From the NCBI GenBank assembly GCA_020465985.1, contig JAANYP010002046.1, positions 153,726 to 217,725 of the forward strand: a stretch of DNA of 64,000 nucleotides, written 5' to 3'. Numbering within the stretch: the stretch's first letter is position 1; each line of letters opens with the position of its first letter. This DNA comes from Centrapalus pauciflorus. Its lineage: Eukaryota > Streptophyta > Magnoliopsida > Asterales > Asteraceae. The notes under the pieces are model-generated. The model saw only the letters and a program-made list of their open reading frames with translations, was not told the origin of the DNA and ran no database searches. The translations under genes and the position numbers were made by a program. Shown piece after piece: positions 56,681 through 64,000 of the stretch.

Positions 56681-57369
56681 ACGGAGTGTTCGTGGTGTTC
56701 TTCGTGTTCATCAGATACATTCTAGGTTTCTTGACGCTAGTTGGACGGTTTTTCTCTCAAAAAACGTGTTTTTGAGCTTAGCAAATTCATATTCGGGAAA
56801 CATTTTGTCGTTTTTCACGTTTTTGGTCGAAATCATTGTTTTTCATTTGAAAATTAGTGATTTAATCCATAAAACGTCAAAAAATCAAAGTGTTAGCCGT
56901 TTTTCGAGTTTGCGGCGCTCGAATCTATAGGGGTAATTAGGGTTTTACTTTATTTTCGAGTCTAACCAAAATACGCTCCTTTCGAGTCAATTTCAGTCAG
57001 TTTCGAGTCTGTGGTGTTTCGAATCTGTTATTACATTCGAATTGGATCTCGAGTCTATACTGTTTCGAGTTTGTTTCGAGTCTATACTGTTTCGATTCTG
57101 TGCTTCGATTCTGCTGAATTTCGATTCTATTGTGCCTTCGATTCTAAGAGTGTTCGAATCTATAGAGTCCTTCGAATCTGTCATCACTTCTAATCTAGGG
57201 ACTTCTTCGAATCTGACATTATTTCGAATCTACTTGACTTTTAAGACTTAATCGAATTTAATTTCAAAAGATTAAATATTAATTAGATTCGAATCTATCT
57301 AGATTCGAATAAGTTAATTTAAATCAGTTTCTAATTAAATTAATTAAGTTCAAATTCAAATTCAGCTAG
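56681..57369 (+). other. Leader of element D with about 20 TTCGA[A/G/T]TCTG motifs
   Basis: Untranslated. From about 56905 to 57320 there are about 20 copies of tcga[agt]t[c/t]t, chiefly TTCGAGTCTG, TTCGAATCTG and TTCGATTCTG, roughly every 20 bases. The block agattcgaatct near 57287 is a perfect palindrome. Confidence 0.72.
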
Positions 57370-60246
57370 ATGTCAAACCTTCAGAAATTCCTTGAGATGG
57401 ATCACGAAGTTGGGAAGGCCAATGCACCACCTAAGCTGATGAAAGTTGAGGATTACTACTGGTGGAAGGATAGATTTACGGATTTTGTACGATTCAACGA
57501 TATGCGCATGTGGGTGTGCATTGATGAAGGGTACATTCCACCAGTTTCTGAGGTTGAAGGCCGTCAAAAGGTCTTGTCATATCAAATGATGAAAGAAGAT
57601 GACAAGAAATTATTTGAAGCCGAAAACAAAGCTTTCTCCATTATCCGAATGGCTTTACCTCAAGATATCTTGCACACATTTCGGACTCAGAGGACGTCGA
57701 AAGAACTTTGGGAGTCTCTCCAGAAAAGGTGTGAGGGTAATCCACGGGTACGTCGAAAGCGTACAGAGCTGTTGACCCAACAGTTTGCAATTTTCAAGGC
57801 TCTTAAGGATGAACAGTTAGATGATATTATCACACGATTCTATCATCTGATAACAGAGCTTGAAAGTCATGGCATTGAGTATTCTGACACTGACAAGAAC
57901 AACAAGCTTCTTGATGCCCTACCAGCCAAATGGGCTATGTACGTGGCAATGATTAAGCTGAATGAAGATAAATATTATGCTCAATCACTAGATGACATCG
58001 TGGGATCGTTGAGGGCATATCACTTCGAAATGATAAAGGCTGAGACTGATTACGAGCAAGTCCAAAATCCGGCGATGTATTTTGGAAAGTCATCTAAATC
58101 ATCAGTGACAGCTGATCAGAAGAGTGCTACAGCGTTTTTCACCGGAGAAACGTCATCGCCACCAGAGTCCGAAGACTCACTAAATCGCGCGTTCTTAGGG
58201 TTAGGAAGATCGGAAGAACCGCAACCTCAAGTCCAACAGGCATCGACCAGTCAGAGCTATTCGAAGATGCCAATGAGCGCAAAGTCGGCGGAAGAACATC
58301 TGAATCTGCTTGCTTCGTTTGTGGCCGCATACGGAAATTGCGTTCAAGGGAAGATTAATGATCCGGCTCTTTGGGATGAAGACTACGATCAGGTGGACCC
58401 TGATGACTTAGAGGAAATGGATCTGAAATGGCAACTGGCCATGGTAACCCAACGGGTTAAGAGATTCATAAAGAGAACTGGGAGGAATCTCCAGATGAAT
58501 AACAAGGGGATAGGATTTGATAAGTCCAAGGTGAAATGCTACAACTGTCAGGGATTGGGACACTTCGCCAGGGAGTGTCAAAGACCGAAGGTAGAGACAT
58601 ACCAGGGGCAGAGTCAGCATCAAGGACAGTACCAAAGTCAGTCCCAACAGAGATATCTTCCGAGTTCTTCATCTGGTCAAGCCAATCTAGCGGGTCTGAT
58701 ATCCAATGTCACTTCTGACAGACAGCTAGATGGTTCCTATGACTGGAGTTCACATCCGGAGTCCAATGCTAGAGCTTTCATGGCTGAAGTTACGGAGAAT
58801 GGTTGTGATGAAGATGAGCAGACCACAAGGGAAAACAGTCCGATGTGGGTAGAGAAAGCGAATGATCAGACCGTGCTGGAGTTTGCTGCTCAGATGGCCA
58901 ACGTGGAATCTGACAACTCAAAGGTTAGTCTTTCTTATTCTCTATTTCGTGATTTATGTGCTTTATGTGTTAGTTCTAACGATAGGTTAAATCTAGTCTT
59001 AGACTCACATAAGACCATAGCTGCTCAAAATGAAAACTTAAAAATAGAAAATGCTAGCCTAAATGATATAAAACAAGATTTAAAAGAAACGCTTAAGGCT
59101 GATGATCAAGATGTAATTGTTCTAAAAGACAAACTGAGTGAGCAGTGTGTTAGGATAGAACTTATGTATGAGCACGTAGAGGCCTTGACCAAAAGTCTGA
59201 AAGACAAGGACATAGAGCTAGCCGAGACCAAGGTTAAGGTAGCCGAGGCAAATAGCAAGCTGGAAAAGTTTAGGAATTCGAGCCTAAACCTAGGGAAAGT
59301 CTTAGATGCCCAAAGACAGTCTAAGAAGCCTGTAGGTCTAGGTTTTCACGAAATTCCTCCACCGTTCAATGCAAACTATGTGCCTCAGCCTCAGGAGAAA
59401 ACTGACAACTCAGTAGACTTAGAGGACCTACCTGAACCGACACCTGAACCTAAAGTTGAAAATACACCTAAGGTGACTGACTCAACTGTCAAGGTCAAGA
59501 AAGTGAAATTTGTGTCTTCCTCAAGTGAAACACCTGCAGGAAAACAGAAGATTTCATGGGCTGACCAGGTCGAAGAGTCAGACACAATAGATGTACCAAA
59601 GGAAGTAGACACCAGTGAGACACCTAGATCTAAGGGACCAACCAAAAAGTCCATGGATAAGATGTCTTGCTTTAGATGTCACGAGAAAGGGCATGTTGCT
59701 TCTCACTGTCCAAATAGGAAAGCTGATGTTACACCTAAGACAGTGAATCCAACACCTGTTAAGCCCTCACCAAGTGTGGCGAGCACGAGTAGTTCTCAGA
59801 GTACCGAGAAAACTGTGCAGGCCGCACCAAAACCTGTTGTGAAACAAACACCGGTTAAGGTTGGACCAAAAGAAGTGGTTAGGACAAATTCACCGAATCG
59901 TGTCTTTAATCAATCTAGGTCAGCACCTCAACAAGTCTATAGGAGCACCACACCTAGCAGGTCACACACTCCAGTTAGGTCACATACTCCTGTTAGACAA
60001 TATGTTCCGGTAAAAGCTCAGGGATCACAGTCTGAAATGCAATATAATAAGACTTATTCTAGAGCACCACAACAAATGCCTACTCAAAGGCAAAGAGTGA
60101 ATCTAAATCACTCGGCACCACAACAGAATTCAGTTCAAAGGCCCAAGTCACCTGAAAGGCGAGATGGGTATTTGAAAGAGTTCAAGTATGTGGACGAGAA
60201 TGGTATTACCAAGTCAGTCATGGCTTGGGTTCCCCGTGATAACTAA
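57370..60246 (+). CDS. Gag of Sirevirus D, intact
   Basis: A 958-codon ORF starting MSNLQKFLEMDHEVGKAN. It encodes the capsid and RNA-binding protein of the element particle. The order is a capsid domain of the UBN2 type (about residues 15-235, with YYWWKDRF and LWESLQKRC), a first zinc knuckle CYNCQGLGHFAREC (about 390), a Q/S-rich linker, a coiled-coil region (about 530-640, with LKIENASLNDIKQDLKETL and repeated KDKDIELAETKVK), a P/E/V-rich segment, a second zinc knuckle CFRCHEKGHVASHC (about 766) and a basic S/P-rich tail with SRSHTPVRSHTPVR. At 958 residues it is very long for copia gag, as known for Sireviruses. The ORF ends MAWVPRDN with TAA at 60244-60246. Frame is different from pol. 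Confidence 0.93.
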   Translation: MSNLQKFLEMDHEVGKANAPPKLMKVEDYYWWKDRFTDFVRFNDMRMWVCIDEGYIPPVSEVEGRQKVLSYQMMKEDDKKLFEAENKAFSIIRMALPQDILHTFRTQRTSKELWESLQKRCEGNPRVRRKRTELLTQQFAIFKALKDEQLDDIITRFYHLITELESHGIEYSDTDKNNKLLDALPAKWAMYVAMIKLNEDKYYAQSLDDIVGSLRAYHFEMIKAETDYEQVQNPAMYFGKSSKSSVTADQKSATAFFTGETSSPPESEDSLNRAFLGLGRSEEPQPQVQQASTSQSYSKMPMSAKSAEEHLNLLASFVAAYGNCVQGKINDPALWDEDYDQVDPDDLEEMDLKWQLAMVTQRVKRFIKRTGRNLQMNNKGIGFDKSKVKCYNCQGLGHFARECQRPKVETYQGQSQHQGQYQSQSQQRYLPSSSSGQANLAGLISNVTSDRQLDGSYDWSSHPESNARAFMAEVTENGCDEDEQTTRENSPMWVEKANDQTVLEFAAQMANVESDNSKVSLSYSLFRDLCALCVSSNDRLNLVLDSHKTIAAQNENLKIENASLNDIKQDLKETLKADDQDVIVLKDKLSEQCVRIELMYEHVEALTKSLKDKDIELAETKVKVAEANSKLEKFRNSSLNLGKVLDAQRQSKKPVGLGFHEIPPPFNANYVPQPQEKTDNSVDLEDLPEPTPEPKVENTPKVTDSTVKVKKVKFVSSSSETPAGKQKISWADQVEESDTIDVPKEVDTSETPRSKGPTKKSMDKMSCFRCHEKGHVASHCPNRKADVTPKTVNPTPVKPSPSVASTSSSQSTEKTVQAAPKPVVKQTPVKVGPKEVVRTNSPNRVFNQSRSAPQQVYRSTTPSRSHTPVRSHTPVRQYVPVKAQGSQSEMQYNKTYSRAPQQMPTQRQRVNLNHSAPQQNSVQRPKSPERRDGYLKEFKYVDENGITKSVMAWVPRDN

Positions 60247-61003
60247 CCTATTTTTCTTTCATGTGCAGGAGATAACTACCGTTCCAAACAACAAGTGGTT
60301 CGTCGACAGTGGTTGCTCCAGGCATATGACGGGGGAAAGAAGTCTTCTCACAGACTTCAAGGGGGGTAATAGGGGATTTGTATCATTCGCGGGCAACAAA
60401 GGAGGAAATATCACTGGAACTGGAAAAGTCACTAATGGGACGATTACATTGGATCAAGTTTATCACGTTGATAAATTGGTTCATAATCTCATTAGTGTAT
60501 CTCAAATCTGTGATAAGAAGAACTCGGTGTTATTTACTGACACTGAGGCGTTAGTGCTAAAGCCGGGATTCAAAATACCTGAAGATTGGATATTGATGCG
60601 GGCTCCAAGGAAGAATGACTTGTACATGCTTGATATGAACAAGCCAGATAATTCGATGGGTCCGATCTGCTTACTATCAAAAGCTTCAGAGACAGAATCG
60701 GTTTTGTGGCACAGACGCATGGCTCACTTGCACCTAAGGAAAATGAACTACATAACAAAGAATGGTTTGGTGCAAGGTGTGCCTCTGAAGAGCTTTCAAT
60801 TTGAAGACAAGTGTCTACCGTGCATGAAGGGCAAGCAACATAAAAAGACACACAAGTCCAAGAAGCTGAATTCCATAACCTCGACATTCGATTTGTTGCA
60901 TATGGACCTTTTCGGCCCAATCAACAAAAGGAGTATTGGAGGTAGTTGGTTTTGCTTAGTTATCACCGACGATTACTCACGTTTTTCTTGGGTTTTCTTT
61001 TAA
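60188..61003 (+). CDS. Pol of Sirevirus D, first segment: protease, pre-integrase, start of integrase
   Basis: The functional part begins after about 60268. WFVDSGCSRHMTGE (about 60297-60338) carries the protease D-S-G. The integrase zinc module WHRRMAHLHLRKMNY...CLPCMKGKQ (about 60707-60838) has all H and C ligands. The first catalytic Asp lies in LLHMDLFGP (about 60894-60920), followed by VITDDYSRFSWVFF. The segment ends at an in-frame TAA (61001-61003), and the same frame continues immediately downstream, so the stop is a single substitution and not a frameshift. The ORF overlaps gag by 58 bases in the +1 frame. Confidence 0.9.
   Translation: MWTRMVLPSQSWLGFPVITNLFFFHVQEITTVPNNKWFVDSGCSRHMTGERSLLTDFKGGNRGFVSFAGNKGGNITGTGKVTNGTITLDQVYHVDKLVHNLISVSQICDKKNSVLFTDTEALVLKPGFKIPEDWILMRAPRKNDLYMLDMNKPDNSMGPICLLSKASETESVLWHRRMAHLHLRKMNYITKNGLVQGVPLKSFQFEDKCLPCMKGKQHKKTHKSKKLNSITSTFDLLHMDLFGPINKRSIGGSWFCLVITDDYSRFSWVFF
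60243..60268 (+). promoter_or_regulatory. Splice-acceptor-like junction between gag and pol of D
   Basis: ctaac (60243-60247) contains the gag stop TAA. A pyrimidine-rich run and gtgcag follow, with AG at 60267-60268, 22 bases past the branch-like A. Protease coding starts directly after it. The layout is the same as at 15631-15658 in B. Alternatives are frameshifting in the 58-bp gag/pol overlap (60188-60246) or chance. Confidence 0.42.
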
Positions 61004-63637
61004 GGTACGAAGGACGAGACGGCTACAAAGCTCATCGGGTTCTTAGACCAAGTGGAGAACTCCTACGGAACAAGGGTTAAACATATTCGTAGTGATAATG
61101 GGACTGAATTTAAAAACTCTGTAATTGGTGTATATTGCCTATCAAAGGGCATCGTGCATCAATTCAGTGCACCATATGAACCACAACAGAATGGGGTGGC
61201 CGAACGTAAAAACAGAACATTGATTGAGGCTGCAAGGACTATGCTTTCGGATTCAAAGCTTCCTACCATGTTTTGGGGGGAGGCAGTGAATACCGCGTGC
61301 CATATTTTAAACAGAGTCCTTACAGTCAAATCATTGAACAAAACATGTTATGAAATTTTGAATAAACGGCCACCTAACTTAACTGGATTCGAACCGTTTG
61401 GAGTACCATGTACACTTTTAAGAACAAAACATCAACCGAAGTTTGGTGAAAAGGCTGACGAAGGATACTTCCTAGGTCATGTGCCAAACTCACCAAACAA
61501 ACGGGTTTTTAACAAAAAGAGTGGTACTGTGGAGATTGTGTATAATATTGAAGTCACAAGTTATACACATGAACCCCAAACTGGTCCGGAATGGATATTT
61601 GACTATGATAAGTTATTTGAGTCATTTAACATTCCTTTGGATGATACTGCAGGTACAATCGATAAAGACATGGCGACGTTGCACCTAAATGACGATGGCC
61701 ATATTTTTCCGAGGACCACGTTCGAATCTACGTCCGAGCCTACTGCGACTGTAGATGGGTCTCCAGAAGTTGCTAATCCAGAAGAACCTAATACTGAGAA
61801 TCAGACTCAAGCATCAAGTTCTGCCTCTGAGGAAAACGTCCGTGAGGAAGAGAATGTGGAAGCTGAGCCTGTTCCCCCTTTAGGTGAAATAGGATCCAAC
61901 TTAGGAGATAATCTAAGGGTAGACGAAATAGAGACCTCTAGGATTAACAAGAACCATCCTATAGATAGCATCATAGGAAATCCTAACGAGGGTGTGAGGA
62001 CTCGGAGTAGTGTAAATAACAACACTGTGTTGTTGTCGATGATAAACGACTCCGAGGCATATCATACATGTCTATATTCGTGTTTCATATCGCAAGTAGA
62101 GCCCAAAAATGTGCAAATGGCACTTAAGGACAACTCCTGGGTTGAAGCGATGCAGGAAGAACTTTCACAATTTAGGAAACTAGAAGTGTGGGAGTTAGTT
62201 CCGTTACCTCGAGGGGAGATTGCAATAGGAACCAAATGGGTTTTTAAGTGCAAGAGAGACGATCGGGGTATAGTCACGCGCAACAAGGCGAGATTAGTTG
62301 TAAAGGGTTTCAACCAAGAGGAGGGAATCGATTACAACGAAGTGTTTGCACCAGTAGCAAGGTTAGAAGCAATTAGGTTGTTTTTAGCTTTTGACTCCTT
62401 CAAAGGATTTAAGGTATATCAGTTAGATGTTAAGAGTGCTTTCCTGTATGGGAAAGTGAAGGAGTTGGTGTATGTAGAACAGCCGCCCGGGTTTACAGAT
62501 CCTAAATATCCTGATAGAGTATATCGATTAGATAAGGCTCTTTATGGATTACATCAGGCACCTAGGGCATGGTATGAGACTCTATCCAACCATCTTTTAG
62601 AAAATGGCTTTGAGAGGGGTAGGATAGATAGTACTCTATTTGTGAAGAGAAAGGGAGATCATTTTATCTTGGTACAAGTGTACGTAGATGATATCATTTT
62701 TGGATCATCAGACGAACAGATGTGCAAAGATTTCGAGAAGGTTATGAAGTCTAAGTTCGAGATGAGTGCTATGGGGGAGTTGAATTTCTTTTTGGGGTTA
62801 CAAGTTGACCAGAAGAAGGAAGGCATGTTTATCCATCAGACCAAGTATGTCTATGACATATTGGAACGGTTTGGGATGGAAGGAACAAAGTTGACTGCCC
62901 ATTTCAGCACGCCGATTCAAGTGAATCACAATCTCGGGCCGGGTACTGATGGTGATACCGATGTGGATCCGACTTTATATCGGGCCATGATTGGGTCACT
63001 TATGTATTTAACTGCTTCAAGACCTGATATTATGTTTGCTGTTTGTATTTGTGCTAGGTTTCAAGCGAATCCGAAGGAGATGCATATGAAAGCTGTGAAG
63101 CGGATTCTACGATACCTCAAGTCGAAACCGAAGCTGGGACTTTGGTATCACGCGGAGGGAGATCTAGAGTTGGAGGCCTTCACGGATTCAGACTACGGAG
63201 GATGCAGCTTGACGCGCAAATCAACGACTGGAGGTTGTCAGTTCCTCGGAGGGAGACTGGTATCCTGGCAATGCAAGAAACAAACATCGGTAGCCGTGTC
63301 AACGTGCGAGGCCGAGTATGTAGCTGCTGGTAGTTGCTGTTCACAGGTTTTGTGGATACAACAACAATTGCGGGATTACGGTTTGGCTTATACTCAAACT
63401 CCAATTAGGATAGACAATCAATCTACTATTGCGATAACAAATAATCCAGTTAAACACAGTAAAACAAAGCACATAGACATAATACATCATTTTATTCGTG
63501 ATTGTGCTGAAAAGAACTTGATCAAACTGGTAAAGGTGGCAACTGAAGATAATAATGCTGATTTATTTACCAAAGCGTTTGATAAGTCACGTTTTGAGTA
63601 TTTAATTCAACTTAATGGAATGCGCAACCCAGAGTAA
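61004..63637 (+). CDS. Pol of Sirevirus D, second segment: integrase, reverse transcriptase, RNase H
   Basis: Same frame as the first segment; the first internal Met is at 61052, but the protein would be contiguous with it if the stop were absent or read through. RSDNGTEFKN and QQNGVAERKN provide the other integrase Asp and Glu. After an acidic linker and the NHPIDSIIGNPNEGVRTR block comes RT (MQEELSQF, GTKWVFK, NKARLVVKGF, DVKSAFLYGK, ALYGLHQAPRAWYE), with YVDD at 62681-62692. RNase H follows (SLMYLTASRPDIMFA, TDSDYGG, CEAEYVAA, KTKHIDI). It ends NGMRNPE at 63637. No other damage seen. Confidence 0.93.
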   Translation, partial: GTKDETATKLIGFLDQVENSYGTRVKHIRSDNGTEFKNSVIGVYCLSKGIVHQFSAPYEPQQNGVAERKNRTLIEAARTMLSDSKLPTMFWGEAVNTACHILNRVLTVKSLNKTCYEILNKRPPNLTGFEPFGVPCTLLRTKHQPKFGEKADEGYFLGHVPNSPNKRVFNKKSGTVEIVYNIEVTSYTHEPQTGPEWIFDYDKLFESFNIPLDDTAGTIDKDMATLHLNDDGHIFPRTTFESTSEPTATVDGSPEVANPEEPNTENQTQASSSASEENVREEENVEAEPVPPLGEIGSNLGDNLRVDEIETSRINKNHPIDSIIGNPNEGVRTRSSVNNNTVLLSMINDSEAYHTCLYSCFISQVEPKNVQMALKDNSWVEAMQEELSQFRKLEVWELVPLPRGEIAIGTKWVFKCKRDDRGIVTRNKARLVVKGFNQEEGIDYNEVFAPVARLEAIRLFLAFDSFKGFKVYQLDVKSAFLYGKVKELVYVEQPPGFTDPKYPDRVYRLDKALYGLHQAPRAWYETLSNHLLENGFERGRIDSTLFVKRKGDHFILVQVYVDDIIFGSSDEQMCKDFEKVMKSKFEMSAMGELNFFLGLQVDQKKEGMFIHQTKYVYDILERFGMEGTKLTAHFSTPIQVNHNLGPGTDGDTDVDPTLYRAMIGSLMYLTASRPDIMFAVCICARFQANPKEMHMKAVKRILRYLKSKPKLGLWYHAEGDLELEAFTDSDYGGCSLTRKSTTGGCQFLGGRLVSWQCKKQTSVAVSTCEAEYVAAGSCCSQVLWIQQQLRDYGLAYTQTPIRIDNQSTIAITNNPVKHSKTKHIDIIHHFIRDCAEKNLIKLVKVATEDNNADLFTKAFDKSRFEYLIQLNGMRNPE

Positions 63638-64000
63638 ATTGACCTTAGTAGTATTTTATTTCCTTTTATAGTTGTTATATTTCTTTCTTTACAGTAGTCT
63701 GCTAATTTAGGTAAGTTTCTAATTTAGGAAAGTTTCTATTTTTAGTAAGTTAGTAGGTTAGCTTAGTTTACTGCTTTTTGCTATGAAAAACAGAAGAAAA
63801 AAGAGAGAAAATAACAAAAATACAAAAAAAGAGAATATCGGAAAAGGAGTTAAGTCTTAGATACATAGGTTCAAAGTGACGAAAATTAGCACCGTCGTTA
63901 CAGACTCTAAGTATTTAGGCTTTCACACATAATGCAACTAAATCCTAAGTGTTATACTTTACTTAGTTTGATGTGTTGGTAGGCATAATACATATAGGGA
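63638..64000 (+). other. Spacer after pol of element D
   Basis: Non-coding, with repeats of aatttaggaaagtttcta (63702-63745) and an A/G-rich block near 63785-63850 (gaagaaaaaagagagaaaat). A long accessory ORF and the 3' LTR are expected further right by analogy with B and E. Confidence 0.5.

Larger units (their letters stand above)
56005..64000 (+). mobile_element. Element D: nearly intact Sirevirus-like copia element, 3' part beyond the window
   Basis: LTR (56005-56664), PBS (56667), motif-rich leader, intact gag (958 codons), PR-IN-RT-RNase H to 63637 with one in-frame stop, then the start of the pol/accessory-ORF spacer. No 3' LTR is present before 64000, as expected if a long accessory ORF follows. 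The target duplication should be cactt (56000-56004), with its partner outside. Confidence 0.92.

Noticed and set aside
1..64000. Search for host protein-coding, tRNA or rRNA genes
   Set aside because: Every ORF that shows recognisable protein motifs belongs to a retroelement. I found no tRNA cloverleaf or rRNA-like sequence; the TGGTATCAGAGC matches are primer binding sites.

Overview
The window is eukaryotic nuclear DNA from a plant and, as far as I can see, consists entirely of transposable elements and repeats. I found no host gene, rRNA or tRNA gene. Three things point to Asteraceae (moderate confidence, from recalled family distributions, not a search): Sirevirus-like Ty1/copia elements with a long accessory ORF between pol and the 3' LTR; a chromodomain Ty3/gypsy element with an extra acidic ORF upstream of gag; and tRNA-iMet-type primer binding sites (TGGTATCAGAGC) in every element whose 5' end is present.

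Layout. (1) 1-7168, minus strand: element A, a decayed copia/Sirevirus-like element cut by the window edge within reverse transcriptase; its 5' LTR is 6868-7168. (2) 7169-11827: AT-rich foldback DNA built from a 21-bp minisatellite in both orientations, a clean ~160-bp-arm hairpin at 7251-7606, a long-TIR Mutator-like element (7910-9781) that carries a foreign LTR-like fragment, and an (AT)n tract. (3) 11828-35587, plus strand: element B, an old copia/Sirevirus with gag, pol and accessory ORF all broken. It is split by (4) element G, 19037-29521, minus strand, a complete young chromovirus with two 2.4-kb LTRs, an intact 1476-codon gag-pol, an upstream 265-codon ORF and a 5-bp target duplication (GAACA). 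(5) 35588-54395, minus strand: the 3' part of Sirevirus element E, inserted into the 3' LTR of B. Its accessory ORF (36217-39188) is followed by a 15-kb tandem array of 11 units of about 1.37 kb (38775-53806), each carrying a copy of the N-terminal part of the accessory ORF plus its upstream DNA. (6) 54396-56004, plus strand: element C (LTR, PBS, leader, first ~100 codons of gag), inserted into E and itself broken by (7) element D, 56005 to beyond 64000, plus strand, a nearly intact Sirevirus whose gag is open and whose pol carries one in-frame stop codon.

The insertion order is legible: B first; then G into its pol/accessory-ORF spacer and, independently, E into its 3' LTR; then C into E; then D into C. 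The most unusual structures are the accessory-ORF satellite with its two-unit higher-order repeat; the family-specific short motifs packed into the leaders and LTRs (TTCGAATTTG-like in C and E, TTCGAATCTG-like in D, TTCGGA/TCCGAA in A), where the palindrome is kept although the base changed between families; and a shared gag-stop/branch-site/splice-acceptor-like arrangement at the gag-pol junction of B and D.
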